The notes below the pieces were generated by a model, which saw nothing but the letters and a program-made list of their open reading frames with translations, was not told where the DNA came from and ran no database searches. A stretch of DNA of 64,000 bases, from the NCBI GenBank assembly GCA_965240325.2, contig OZ251231.1:1674001-1738000 (forward strand), in the 5' to 3' direction. The position numbers and the translations under genes were made by a program. Every line of letters begins with the position of its first letter. Positions within the stretch are counted from its first letter, which is position 1. Shown here piece after piece: positions 34,411 to 45,403 of this stretch. The DNA comes from Rebecca billardiae RCC1528. Lineage: Eukaryota > Haptophyta.

Positions 34411-35778
34411 CGTCTTAACCCCTATTGTGGAACGGACCCCTATTGTGGAACGGCGCCAGTTTTTCCTATGTAGAGCTCGGATGTCGCGGAGGCGATGAGA
34501 TCGGCGGCTACCGCCGTGTGCGCCTGGCCAAGGCGCGTCCAATGAGCCCAAGAACGTCGTCATAGCCCCGCCCCAGCGCCGTCCGCAGCCGATCGTTTGC
34601 TGGAGTCAGAGCTGAGAATCTGGTGTGAAAAAATGGTTTTCGGCTTCTGTAGGCCGAAGCTTGGGCCGGGAGGGCGCGCACGGTATTTTTGGGAGCTCCC
34701 CGAAAGCAGCCCGGGCAGGGAATCAAGCCGGCTTGCCGCTGCCGCACTCGTGGATGGAGCGCGAGTGACACGAATTGGGTCAGGTCAGCATGGCTGATTC
34801 CTGGGTTGGAGGGTCGAGGACGCCCCGCCGCGGCGGGGGGCGGTGCGGCGGCGCGAGCTGACTGGTGGCGATGACGAACGCGTAGCCGAAGGTGCCGGAC
34901 CGTCAGGCGACGCCCAACCCCGCAAAGCAGCTTCATCGCCTGCCGACCGCGCGAGAGCCGCGCCGCACGAAGCGGCTGGGCGCGAGTGGACTACGACCCG
35001 CCGGATGCAGCCATCAGGGACTGTGTGTAGAGTGGGGAGCTGCGTGAGGGCACAGCTGTCGCCGACTTCGGCTCATACGCCGTGACAACGGGCCACGCTC
35101 TGTCGGATGGTGAAGGACCCGACCAGCCCGTCGAGGCCGCTGGGGCTGAAGCCGCGGCTGAGCGGCTGTGACGGTCGAGCAGATGCACACCAACTGGGTC
35201 GCGGAGATAGCGCTACTCGGCTTCGCGCCGACCACGCGGCAGGTCTGCATCGATGCGGCGCTTCTCTTCCTGCGTAGCGGCGCGCCCTTCTCGACGCTCT
35301 CCAGCATGCTATGGAAGCGGTGGTGTCGGCGGCGGCTCAGGCGCCACGCGAAGGCGAGCGAGCGTCGATGACGGACACGCTCGTCGACCGCATCACTCAT
35401 TGTGGAGAGGGTTCGCGCGGGCAAGACGTGCCCCCCGGCGGCTGCGGGGTCGAGGGCGGGTGCCCACACCACCAGCGCGCCGGCGAGCGCCAGTGGGCCG
35501 ACTGCGAACGCTCAGGAGCCAGCAGTGGCACCGTCCTGAGCGAGGAACCAAAATCGTTCCACAATAGGGGTCAGTCGACCCGTCGACGCACCCCGCGGGC
35601 GCGCGCGCGCGCGCGCGCGCGCGCGGGCGAGTTCCGAGCTCCGCACCCTCAGAGGTGTATGGTCCCTTCGGTAGGACCCATGGCCAGTACCTGACACCTT
35701 AAGATCGCTCGCCGAGCCGCACTACCTCGCCCTAGGGGCGGAAACCCCGAAAATCGTTCCACAATAGGGGTTAAGACG
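34411..35778. mobile_element. TIR element with doubled, nested terminal repeats
   Basis: Outer inverted ends: CGTCTTAACCCCTATTGTGG at 34411 and its complement ending at 35778 (24 bp, perfect). Inner ends: GACCCCTATTGTGGAACG at 34435-34452 and inverted at 35555-35572. Outer copies share TTAA before CCCC and inner copies share GA, so each pair matches itself best. A frame at 35168-35371 (QMHTNWVAEIALLGF, LLFLRSGAPFSTLSSMLW) might be a transposase remnant, but this is weak. No clear target duplication. Confidence 0.7.
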
Positions 35779-35936
35779 TTAGCGCTGAAGTCTTGTACTA
35801 TATACTCGCTCTGCTATATATATATATATATAGTTTCTCGGTCCTGACTCCGACGATGCTGAGTCTGAGACTGAGTCAGTACTCTGGACGGACACAGCAT
35901 CGGACTGCATGTCGTATAAGAGCCAGATAGACGAGA

Positions 35937-35939
<3 letters not shown>

Positions 35940-35979
<40 letters not shown>

Positions 35980-36005
35980 AGAGAGAGAGAGAGAGAGAGA
36001 GAGAG
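35940..36005. repeat. (GA)n microsatellite
   Basis: GA/AG dinucleotides interrupted once by TC near 35977. Confidence 0.93.
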
Positions 36006-36137
36006 TCTGTATATAGCTATAGTATACAGCAGCACGGTCGTACGACATGCTGGCAGCACATGTACACTACCATCACTCATCAGCAGCGGGCGCCGAGACG
36101 ATGATTAGTAGACCGCCAGGCGGATGAGCGAGCAGGA

Positions 36138-38462
36138 TCACCGCCTCCGCCTCCTCGACGCCGCGTCGCGATCAGACTCCAGCAGCGCGACTGGCCGAGG
36201 CGCGGTCGCCGTGGCGGCAGCAGATTGCATCGTCGGAGGCGGCTCGCCCGTGGCAGGCTGCTGCGCGTCGCCGTCCGCCGGGATGGCGCTCGCAGCCGCG
36301 GCCTCGCTGCCGACGTCGACGACGTCAGCCGAGCGTGCGCCGTCACTCCCAGCGGCGTCGCCCACCGCCTCGTCCGCGGCGCCCTCCGGCGCCGCGCCGA
36401 CCTCCACGACCTCGGCCGAGCCCTCGAGCTCCGGCGGCGCGGTGCCAACCAGCCTGCCCGCGTGCTGCCCGTCCAGCTCAGCCTTGTACATGTGGTGCGC
36501 GGCCGCGCCGCGCTCGGCCGCCTCGTGCATGGCGCGCGCGCGCAGCTGCACCTCCATCAGTAGGCCGCCGCGCAGCTCGACGGTGGTGTGCACCGCCTGG
36601 TACCCGTTCCCCTTCGGGCTGCGCACGTAGTCCTTGTACCGGTTCTCCACCGGCCGCCACGAGCGCGATTCGGAGTGGACAACGTCGCGCGCCAAGTAGC
36701 AAATGGAGGCCGCGGCCGCGGCCGTGCTCTCATCGCCGTCGGCAAGAGCCGTGATGGGCGCCCAGGCGGGGCTTGGCGCGGGCGGAGCGGCTGGAGCGGC
36801 CGCGCTCGCACTGCTGCCCAGCGGCTCGCCGGCGGGCTCGCCACCGTCGGCGCGCACCGCGCCATTCCCAGGCGGCGCCGAGGCGGCCGCGCCACCAGCC
36901 GGCTGAATCGGCAGCGGCGCGGCCCGAGGCGCGGCGCGCGGCGCGCGCCGCAGCTCATTGGACCACGCGCGCGGGATGCCCGCCACGGCTTGGCGCGTGC
37001 GGCTCGGCGGCGCGTCGAGCACGACGCGGATGCCGAGCAGGTCGTGCAGCACGAGCGCTTGCCCGTCATCTGGCCCCTCGCCCGCGTCGTCTGCCCGCGC
37101 AGCGCCGCCCGCGGGGTGCGCGGCAGCGCGCGGCTCGCGCGCCGTCCGCTTCCGCAGCAGCTTCTTGAAGACGGAGTTGAGACGCTTCTTGCGCGCGCGC
37201 AGCTCGAAGCGCGCGCCCGCGGGCAGCGCGGCGCGCAGCGCGGCGCGCAGCTCGCACGCCGCCTCCTCCAGCGCGTCGTCGGCGCGCTTGCCCCACGTCG
37301 CCTCGAGCCAGTCCGCCACCGCGCCGTACGCGCGCGGGAAGAGGAGTCGAAGCGAAAGCGCTTCGAGCTCGGCGAGGCCATCGCCGAGCTCGAGCCCGTG
37401 CGCGAGCGGCGCGAGCACCTGCATCGCCTCGAGCGCGAGCGCGAGCTGGCGCGCCTTCGGGTAGCTCGACGCCGCGCGCAGCTCGACCACGCGCCGGGCG
37501 AGCAGGAGCGCCAGCGCGCGCGGGTCTCGGGTCACTCTGAGCAAGTACAGCCGAAGCGAGCGCGCACGCGCGTCGTCGAGCAGGCCTGCGTCGGGCATCG
37601 GGCGCAGCAGCCGGCGGAGGAGCCACTCGTTGCGCAGGATGCGATCCGCCTCGAGCGTGTTCCGGTCGGGCACGAGCGTCGGCCACGTCGGCCGCTCCTC
37701 CGAGACGAGCGTCCCGCCCGTGAGCGCCGCGAGCGCCGTCGGCGCGTCGCAGCCCAGGCCCAGCACCGTCATCGCCGCGGAGACGGCGAAGGAGACGTGA
37801 GACGCCTGCTCGGCGTATGTGCGGCCGGGGCCGATGCTCACGAGCTCGGCGCTCCCGGGCGCCGGCGCCTCGGGCCGCGCCTGTGCCAGCTCACCCTGCT
37901 CCTCCGCCGCCGCCGCCTCCCTGCCGCCCTCGCCGTCGTCCGCGGCCGCCGCGGCGCCGCCCCAGGTGGCCGCGGCCGCAGCGAGCATTGGGCGGCGCGC
38001 GCGCGTCATCGCGCGCTCCGCGTCGCGGCGCTTGAAGCGCGCGAGGTCGGTGAGCAGCCGAGCGAGCGTGTCGCGCAGCAGCGCCTGCTCCTGCTCGGTC
38101 AGGTGCTTCGCCTTCGCCTGCATCACGGTCCACAGGTGCGAGGCTGTCTCCTGCTCACTCTGCCCCATCGGCGCCACGACGCCCATCTCGCCGGCGAGGT
38201 CGGGCGCGAGCGGTGTGGGCGCCGCGGCGAGCGCCGAGCTGGCCACGACGCTCGGTGGCCTCGCGTCGTTCGGCTCGAGCTCGGTCAGCTGCTCCCCGAG
38301 CTCGGCGATCACCTCGTCGCGCGCGACAGGGAGGTAGAGCTGCTCGCGCTGTTGTGCGATCGCGCGCGGCGTCGGGGGCGCCCGCGCCCGCGGCGTCGGG
38401 CGTGGGCCGACGATCGAGCCCGCGGCGAGAAAGAGCACGGCCGCAGCCGACGAGGCGTGCAT
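36138..38462 (-). CDS. RelA/SpoT homologue, synthetase domain intact, hydrolase motif not recognisable
   Basis: Predicted 774 aa, start at 38462 (MHASSAAAVLFLAAGSIVGPRP): a hydrophobic signal followed by a Pro/Arg/Ala-rich stretch, as in plastid targeting of secondary-plastid algae. The (p)ppGpp synthetase domain is clear: DLLGIRVVLD near residue 474, NRYKDYVRSPKGNGYQAVHT near 607-625 and EVQLRARAMHEAAERGAAAH near 640. A region at about 225-330 occupies the HD hydrolase position, but where the family has ALLHD the sequence reads ALTGG, and no HD...ED pair is seen. The protein may therefore make but not degrade the alarmone; degradation elsewhere is inference. Low-complexity Ala/Pro inserts lie at about 490-580 and the C-terminus. 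No TGS or ACT domain. Head-to-head with VPS45 (285 bp). Confidence 0.88.
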   Translation of the reverse strand: MHASSAAAVLFLAAGSIVGPRPTPRARAPPTPRAIAQQREQLYLPVARDEVIAELGEQLTELEPNDARPPSVVASSALAAAPTPLAPDLAGEMGVVAPMGQSEQETASHLWTVMQAKAKHLTEQEQALLRDTLARLLTDLARFKRRDAERAMTRARRPMLAAAAATWGGAAAAADDGEGGREAAAAEEQGELAQARPEAPAPGSAELVSIGPGRTYAEQASHVSFAVSAAMTVLGLGCDAPTALAALTGGTLVSEERPTWPTLVPDRNTLEADRILRNEWLLRRLLRPMPDAGLLDDARARSLRLYLLRVTRDPRALALLLARRVVELRAASSYPKARQLALALEAMQVLAPLAHGLELGDGLAELEALSLRLLFPRAYGAVADWLEATWGKRADDALEEAACELRAALRAALPAGARFELRARKKRLNSVFKKLLRKRTAREPRAAAHPAGGAARADDAGEGPDDGQALVLHDLLGIRVVLDAPPSRTRQAVAGIPRAWSNELRRAPRAAPRAAPLPIQPAGGAAASAPPGNGAVRADGGEPAGEPLGSSASAAAPAAPPAPSPAWAPITALADGDESTAAAAASICYLARDVVHSESRSWRPVENRYKDYVRSPKGNGYQAVHTTVELRGGLLMEVQLRARAMHEAAERGAAAHHMYKAELDGQHAGRLVGTAPPELEGSAEVVEVGAAPEGAADEAVGDAAGSDGARSADVVDVGSEAAAASAIPADGDAQQPATGEPPPTMQSAAATATAPRPVALLESDRDAASRRRRR

Positions 38463-38747
38463 GGGGAGCGTGCCCGCCCGCCCGCGGGCCACTCTCACGC
38501 CCGCGCCGGCAGGCTGCGGAAGGTGATCGGACCAGCCCCGCCCTTCTCGAACCTCTTGCTCTGCAAGTTGCGCCCTCGTTTTTTTATAATACACACGGCC
38601 CGCCATTTCGTCGTTCGGCGGATGTCGTCTGGTCCGGACGTGGACGCACTGGCTGCACGAATCAACCGGACTCGTCGCGCCCACCGCACAAGGGCGGCTG
38701 CTCACGAGAGGCGGCGGCAGCCACGCACGCGCGTGTGGACCGGAGCG
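38463..38747. promoter_or_regulatory. Divergent spacer between RSH and VPS45
   Basis: 285 bp between start codons. A TTTTTTTATAATA stretch at 38579-38591 is the only TATA-like sequence and could serve the VPS45 side. Confidence 0.45.
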
Positions 38748-40884
38748 ATGGACAAGCCGCTCGCGCAGGTGGTGCGCGACTACATCGCGCGCATCGTGGG
38801 CTCGGTCCCCGGCATGAAGGCGCTCGTGCTCGACGCCGAGACGACCGGCATCGTGAGCCTCGTGTACACGCAGTCGCAGATCCTCCAGCAGGAGGTCTTC
38901 TTGATCGACACGCTGCACGCGCCGCACACCGACCGCATGCCGCACCTAAAGGCGGTGTACTTCGTGCGGCCGACGCCGGACAACGTGCGCCGCATCTGCA
39001 CCGCGCTGCGCGACACGCGGTACGGCGAGTACCACATCTTCTTCACCAACATTGCGCGCGAGAACGTGATCAGCCAGCTCGCAGAGGCGGACGAGCACGA
39101 GGTGGTGCAGCAGGTGCAGGAGATGTACGGCGACTACCTCGCGGTGAACCCCGAGCTCTTCTCGCTCAACGTGCCCTCCGTCGTCGGCCTGCGCGGCACC
39201 AACTTCGACCAGCCGCTCTTCGACCGCGTGTACCAGGGCCTGGTCGCGCTGCTGCTGTCGCTCAAGCTGCGCCCGACCATCCGGTACCAGGCGAACTCGG
39301 ACCTGACGGAGCAGATCGCGCAGAAGGTGGCGAGCACGATCGAGGGCGAGGCCGAGCTCTTCGCCTTCCGCCCGAAGGAGGTGCCCCCGCTCCTGCTCAT
39401 CGTCGACCGGCGCGAGGACGCCGCGACGCCGCTGCTCAACCAGTGGACGTACCAGGCGATGGTGCACGAGCTCATGGGCATCTCCAACTCGCGGGTGGAC
39501 ATGAGCACGGTGCCCGGCGTGAAGGACGAGCTGAAGGAGGTGGTGCTCGCGCCCGAGTCCGACCCGTTCTACGCGCAGAACATGTTCCTCAACTTCGGCG
39601 ACCTCGGCGCGAACGTGAAGGCGATGGTTGACGAGTACCAGGCAAAGACGCACTCGCACCGCAAGATCGACTCGATCGCCGACATGCAGGCGTTCGTCGA
39701 GAACTACCCGGAGTTCCGCAAGATGTCGGGGAACGTGTCGAAGCACGTCGCGCTCATGTCCGAGCTCTCGCGCATCGTCGACGCGCGCCACCTGATGGAG
39801 GTGAGCCAGATCGAGCAGGAGCTCGCGTGCACGGAGGACCACCAGTCCGCCGTGCAGGAGGTCGAGTCGCTGATCGGGAACAAGGCGGTCACGCCGGCGG
39901 ACAAGCTGCGGCTCGTGCTGCTGTACGCGCTGCGGTACGAGAACAACGAGGCGAACGCGCTGCACCGCTTCGTCGACCTGCTGCAGTCCAACGGCGTCTC
40001 GTCCGACCGTCTCAAGCTGCTACCCGCGCTGCTGCAGCAGTGCGGCGCGGGCGCGCGACAGAACGATCTCTTCTCGAACAAGAGCTTCTTCGCGGTGGCG
40101 AAGAAGTCGCTGCAGCGCGGCATCAAGGGCGTGCAGAATGTGTACACGCAGCACCAGCCCTACCTCGCGCAGACGCTCGAGAGCCTCTCGAAAAACAAGC
40201 TCGCGGTGCGCGCGCGCGCGTGTGTCGTGCGCGTGCTCACGTGCGCGCCCACGGCGCACGGCGCGCGGCGGCCTCTCATCCCTGCTGCGCGCGCGCCGCC
40301 TGACACGGCACGGCCTGCGCGCAGGAGTCGCACTACCCGTACGTGGCGAGCTACGGCCAGCTGCCCCAGCCGAACAGGAGTCGGCCGGCACAGGAGGTCA
40401 TCGTGTTCATTGTTGGCGGTACGCGCCACTCGCGCGCTCCCACGAGCGCGAGCGCGCTGCGCTGCCGTGCCGCCGCTCACCGCGCAATCCTCGCGTCCCG
40501 TCGCGCGCGCGCTCGCCCGGCCGCCGCGCAGGCGCGACGTACGAGGAGGCGAGGTACGTGGCCCAGTTCAACGAGCAGAATCGGGCGGCCGTGGCAGCCG
40601 GTGCGTCGAGCAGCGCGGGCGTCACGCAGCCCATGCGCGTCATACTCGGCGGCACGACGGTGCTCGACTCAGCCTCCTTCCTGGCCGACGTCGCGGGCTC
40701 TGGGTCGGGTGGCGGCGCGGCGAGGCGTGAGCCAGCGAGCGCATCGGGCGCGGCTGCGAGCAGCACGGCTGGCGCTGGAGCTGCGGCCGCGGCAGCCGTG
40801 AGCTCCTTCGACCCCCGTCGGCTGGCGCAGCAGATAGGCACGCCGCTGAGCTCGGTCCTCGCCACGTCGACAAAGTCGCTCTGA
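38748..40884 (+). CDS. VPS45: VPS45, Sec1/Munc18-family vesicle fusion regulator
   Basis: Exons 38748-40205, 40325-40418 and 40532-40884; 634 aa. Family landmarks read throughout: GMKALVLDAETTGIVSLVYT, YGDYLAVNPELFSLN, PPLLLIVDRREDAATPLLNQ, WTYQAMVHELMGI, SIADMQAFVENYPEFRKMSG, then GVQNVYTQHQPYLAQTLES. Splicing restores SHYPYVASYGQ, EVIVFIVGGATYEEARYVAQ and RVILGGTTVLDSASFL, all conserved in VPS45. In eukaryotes VPS45 binds the syntaxin Tlg2/STX16 and controls SNARE assembly at the trans-Golgi and endosomes. Introns are 119 bp (GTGCGC..GCGCAG) and 113 bp (GTACGC..GCGCAG). The ATG at 38748 (MDKPLAQVVRDYI) fits the family start; an upstream ATG at about 38622 would add a basic extension. The tail is Ala/Ser-rich. 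Confidence 0.95.
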
Positions 40885-41350
40885 TGTCTGATGACGACGG
40901 GTCATGCCGATTCACGGTGACAGTGCCCGTCGGTGGCACTGGCAGCGTAAGCGTCGGCGCGTGAACGTCGGTGAACGACACGCGACCGTAACTCTACGTT
41001 ATTACGTAGAGGCTGCCGCGGCATTAAGGAGCGGTGGGGCCGCCGGCGGTGGGGCGGGCGGTCCGGGCGGCCAATCCCGCCATCCCGGTACCGCACCGAC
41101 CGTGACTAAGGCTAAGCAGAGTGACGAGTAAGCCCCGACGCCTCCGCTTCGGGCGCTTCCGCTGCACACGCCGTCGCGCCCCACGCGATCGCCCCACGCG
41201 ATCGCGCACGAAGTGCCGGCAGTTCGGGTTGGATCGTGGTGACTGTTCGCCGAGAGATCATCGAGGCTGCCCAGTACACCCATTTTCAGAGACGAGCTTT
41301 TATAGAGCACAACGCGTCGATCACACCCGCATTGGCTTCGGAATCAGTTT

Positions 41351-44026
41351 CACAGTGCGCTAACCGCCACCGAAAGTTGAATTGGCAGAATCGGCCGATT
41401 CCGCGATCAGGGACGTTTTCGCGGCGGCCGGCCGCCATCGCTGGCGCAGCCATCCGCGCGCGAACACGCGCGCGCAGCGACGCCAGCCGCATGGCGTGCG
41501 CCAAGACGGGGGGCGGCTGAGTTCTGCATCACCTACGCTCGTTCGGGCTCGCGGGTCATGCCTCCCATTGCGGCCGCCTCCGTCCGCCTTTGACCAGAGT
41601 GCGCGTGCAGGTGCGCCAGCAGTTTGCGACATCGCCTCCCGCGCGCCGCGCCACACCGCGGCTGACAGGGGGGTCTAGGAGGGCATCGCAGAAAGTTACG
41701 TGGCTGAAATTGTTCGGTGTACACGCATCATCAAAGGTAGCACAGCTGCGTTTCGCCGTTGACGAGCTGCACCCCCCCTCAATTCGCGGGCTCCCCGCTG
41801 TCGCCTCGCGAGCAGGAACATCTGAAATCCGCACGCGAACATGCGCGCGCAGAGACGCCAGCCGCATGGCGTGCGCCAAGACGGGGGGCGGCTGAGTTCT
41901 GCATCACTCACGCTCGTTCGGGCTCGCGGGTCATGCCTCCCATCGCGGCCGCCTCCGTCCGCCTCTGACCGGAGTGCGCGTGCCGGGCGCTCGGCAGCCT
42001 GCGCGCGCACCTCGCGCGCGCCGCGCCACACGGCGGCTCACAGCGGGGTCTAGGAGGGCATCGCGGAAAGTTACGTGGCTGAAATTGTTCGGTGTACACG
42101 CATGGCCAAGTGCATCACAGCTGCGTTCCACTGTTCACGAGCTGCACCCCCTTGCATTCGCGGGCGCGCCGCGGCCGCGCTCGCGCAGGCGCATGGGATC
42201 CACGTGTTGGCTCGATCATCGGGATCAAGCGGGCTGCGCAGGCAGTGGGCTGGCGTACGAGATCACTACACGCGCAGTGTCAGAATACGCTGCATCAGGT
42301 GTGCCCCGTCGGCTGTGCTGCTGAGCATACGGCACACGACGCGCACTCGAGCAGTCTGGCTGGCGATGAGCCCGAGCATCCCAGCTGGCGTGCGAGTGGC
42401 TTACTGGGCGCAGCTGATGCACGAGCACCCTGCGTTGCGCATCAAAGGTGTCAAGAGCACGCGTTCTCGCCATCCAGTCGTATCTTTCGGCCTCCATGCG
42501 CTCACGGCCAAGGAGATGATCTGCGCGCGTACGCGCGCGCTGCCGATTCCCGAGGAGTGCATGAGGGGGTCGGGTTGCCGCCACAGGGGCACCTGAGCTT
42601 GACTTGAGGGCTGGGTGGAGCAGGCGACGAAAGACGCACGACGAGTGGCTGACGTGATGTGTCTGGGGTCTCCTCGTGGCGCGCTTGCACGTTTTCGGCG
42701 CATCACCATCACTGTGCTGACTTCGCGGCCGACGTCGCCTGCTGGCTGCGGCGCCCCGACCGCGCCCGTGACCAGTGTGCTGACCCGCTCCGACCGCACC
42801 GTGTCCGCGTAGGCGCAGCTGAGACTCGCAGCAGAGTCGTAGCGGCCTATGGCTATAGCCCGGTCGTAGCTTGATATGCGCGCGTAAAGGATGAGGAGTA
42901 GACGTCGTATCAAGCGACCTGCTCGCCTGCTGCTAATAAAATATATATACGCGTGATGATCGGCGCGGCTCTGACGGACCGAATGGATTCCAGCGTGCCC
43001 GCGCGGCGAAGGCACCGGCCACGGACCACGGCCACTAAGCTCGTCGCGTCGTGTCGGCGGACGGCTGGCTGGCGGATGAGTCGGCAGGCTTGGGGAGCCC
43101 GCGAGCGCGGCACGCCACGCTGTTTGCATGCTGTAGTTGCGCATCGCCTCTTCGTAGACGCGCGCCTCACTCTCAGCTGAGCTCGGGCCGTCGGGTGCGA
43201 CGACGGCTGGCGGGAGCCGCTGACCGTGTCCGTGACATCATGACGACCGACCGCGAACTCCGACCTAGCTGACGGCAGCACTTGCGAGCAGCGCAGCACG
43301 GCGGGGCGCGTTGCGGCCTGCGGCGCGGCGTGGCGGTGGGCCCGCGTGACACGCTGCCAGCGTCACGGACAAGCGCTACCCCGCCCCGTCTCTGCAGCGC
43401 CGCGCTCACACTTGTGACCACGACCTGCACAACACGGGCCGTGGTCAGAAAGCCGTCGCGCGCGCGTTCATTTACGCGGCAACTTGGTGCTGAGCGCCAG
43501 CCGAGAGGTAGTGGCGACGACGACAGCCACTCCAGGTCGATGTGCACCTGCGTCTGTGCCCGGGTGCCGCTGGGATGCGATTGAGGATGAGAGCTTGCGG
43601 CAGCATGCCCTGACATGAGCAGCGGTCAGTTTGGAGAGCGTGAGTCGTGCCAGCACGCCAGAGCAGACGTGCACGTTTCGAGCAGCCGAGCTGTACCATG
43701 AAAGTCAGCAATCTAGCGCGCATGCCGCGCACCCGAAAGAGCTGACTATCTCCGCATGCTCAGAGCAGCCGGCGGCGCGCTCGCAGAGTCGCTTCGGAGT
43801 CGCTTTGCGGCCGTCTCGGCGCGTGTCATGTGGAGCTGCTCTCGAGGCGAAGAAGGAGGAAGGCGTTGATCAGCGCCGCTGAAGACTAGGACTAGGCTCT
43901 CTCGCGAGGTCCGCCGCGCGGTCTACGCCGCCGATCACGGCCTCTTGAGGACGGTCGGCCAGCGCGCGCGTCGGCAGCCATCGTGACGCCTCTCATTCAA
44001 CTTTCGGCCCGTGTTAGCGCACTGTG
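41351..44026. mobile_element. Large TIR element containing a tandem 375 bp repeat
   Basis: The ends 41351-41382 and 43995-44026 (inverted) match 27 of 32 positions: both read CACAGTGCGCTAAC, then a diverged five-base core, then CCGAAAGTTGAAT. The interior has no recognisable transposase. Flanks are TTT on the left and TTG on the right, so no target duplication is clear. Confidence 0.68.
41436..42185 (+). repeat. Tandem repeat, 375 bp unit, two copies
   Basis: Shared words such as CGCCAGCCGCATGGCGTGCG (41481 and 41856) and GAAAGTTACGTGGCTGAAAT (41691 and 42066) are each exactly 375 bp apart. Divergence is scattered, so the duplication is not recent. Not a coding repeat, because shared open frames are interrupted differently. 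Confidence 0.85.
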
Positions 44027-44039
44027 TTGCAATAAGGGG

Positions 44040-44310
44040 TGAGGAATCTTGAATGACAATCGCAATTATTGCCCTTTCCGCTCAGGCTGTCTAGGACACA
44101 CTCACCACACTTCTTTCATCAGAGAGCTCTTAATCCTCGCAGATAGAGATGTCGAATCCCACCCGCATTGGGCCAAGAAGGCGAAGGCCATTTGTGCCAT
44201 TCAGCGAGGGAATTGTCCTATTAGTATCTATGCCTGCACAAAGAGATTAATACGAGCAGGGGAATCGGATAGTACGAACGCAATCAAGCGTCATCAAGGG
44301 GGTTGAATGC
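44040..44310. other. Low-GC patch with a short open frame
   Basis: Noticeably AT-richer than its surroundings. An 85-codon plus-strand frame (44049-44306) reads like ordinary protein (HTSFIRELLILADRDVESHP, then HWAKKAKAICAIQRGNCPIS), but nothing identifies it. It begins 23 bp outside the 2.7 kb TIR element. Confidence 0.3.
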
Positions 44311-44664
44311 CATTCACTAGCAGCTCTCCCCCTGCTACAAGTACAAAATCCCCACCAGCATCACGCGCGCCATTATCTTTTTTGATTTTGCGGAGCACGT
44401 GCGCCGCCCCCCCCGGCTTTCGCTCACGCTCAGACCTTTCGGGGGGGCCGTGCGCCATAACAGTCATGTGCCGTAGCAGTACCGCCGCCGTGTCACCCTG
44501 CTGTAGCGACTGAGTAGTAGCAGTACCGCGGTCTGAATCATAGCCTGCTACTCAGATGATCGAGTGATATGAGTTGCGGCCATCACGATATGTATAGTTA
44601 TGCCGATTTAAATCTCATCAACAATAAAACGTCGCAGCCGAATATGCTATTCGTCACTACGAAG

Positions 44665-44666
<2 letters not shown>

Positions 44667-44756
<90 letters not shown>
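44667..44756. repeat. (AT)n microsatellite
   Basis: Uninterrupted AT dinucleotides, about 90 bp. Confidence 0.95.
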
Positions 44757-44758
<2 letters not shown>

Positions 44759-44930
44759 CTATTGAGCGAAGCCTACGTAACTCAGACTGATATTACTAAA
44801 ACTAATATACTATCGCCTATCGGTCTCCGAACTGCTGCTACTCAGAGTCCGTGACGATCTCATCATCAGGCTCAGCAGGTCGATATTACCGACAGACCGC
44901 GTCGCTGTGTCAGCGTCGTCAAACACCCAA

Positions 44931-45396
44931 GGCTCTGGCTCCGGTTGACCCCTGCCAGTCCGGTCATAGAAACCGGGCGTACCGAAAATGATCTTCGCAT
45001 TCCTGCGGCCGAATGAACGCCCGAAGTGTCCCACAGGGCTCCAAGTAGGGTTACTATGGATGGCCAATTATAAGTGCCCAGGGTGTGAAACTCAGTTTGT
45101 GACTACTTCAGACTCTATTTTTCATAGCTATTTACCCAGTCCGGTGACATATTTCCAATAGCTACGGGTGCATCCGGATCGCTCCCGGACCGTGTTCTGA
45201 CCAGAGTCTGAAATGGGTAAATACATAGTAAAAATAGAGTCTGAACTATAGAGGAAGTGCTTGTTGGCCCAATATCGCTCTGAATGAAGTCATCATCTAG
45301 GCATCCATTGAGGTCCTCCTGTGCAGTTTTCACGAGTGACTTCATGAAGGAGCTCACAGTGCCCGTCTCTGGCAGGGGTCAACCGAAGCCAGAGCC
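44931..45396. mobile_element. 466 bp TIR element with CCAA flanks, inserted just after a stop codon
   Basis: Ends 44931-44958 and 45369-45396 are inverted copies differing at one of 28 positions (outermost GGCTCTGGCT, innermost CCCCTGCCAG). CCAA lies immediately outside both ends, a likely 4 bp target duplication. The right end is 7 bp from the stop codon of the K+ channel gene, so it would lie in that gene's 3' untranslated region. It contains a second inverted pair at 45108-45244. Confidence 0.78.
45108..45244. mobile_element. 137 bp MITE-like hairpin nested in the 466 bp element
   Basis: 31 bp arms 45108-45138 and 45214-45244 share TCAGACTCTATTTTT outermost and TATTTACCCA innermost with a six-base diverged core. 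The transcript would fold into a long stem with a 75-base loop. Confidence 0.7.
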
Positions 45397-45403
45397 CCAA
45401 GTC

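Larger units (their letters stand above)
34150..36137. other. Convergent spacer with nested TIR element and GA tract
   Basis: No independent gene supported. It holds the TIR element 34411-35778, an AT run near 35815-35832 and a GA microsatellite at 35940-36005. Confidence 0.55.
40885..45403. other. Convergent spacer packed with repeats
   Basis: About 4.5 kb between the 3' ends of VPS45 and the K+ channel gene. No gene supported. Most of it is a 2.7 kb TIR element (41351-44026), a low-GC patch (44040-44310), an AT tract (44667-44756) and a 466 bp TIR element (44931-45396). Confidence 0.6.

Noticed and set aside
34417-35774. piggyBac identity for the nested TIR element
   Set aside because: TTAA followed by CCC fits, but the inverted match continues four or more bases outside TTAA, so TTAA is not clearly a target duplication, and no piggyBac transposase is present.
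36588-38600. Long plus-strand frame opposite the RSH gene
   Set aside because: It is a shadow of the RSH coding strand; only its 3' part from 38748 (VPS45) has real domains.
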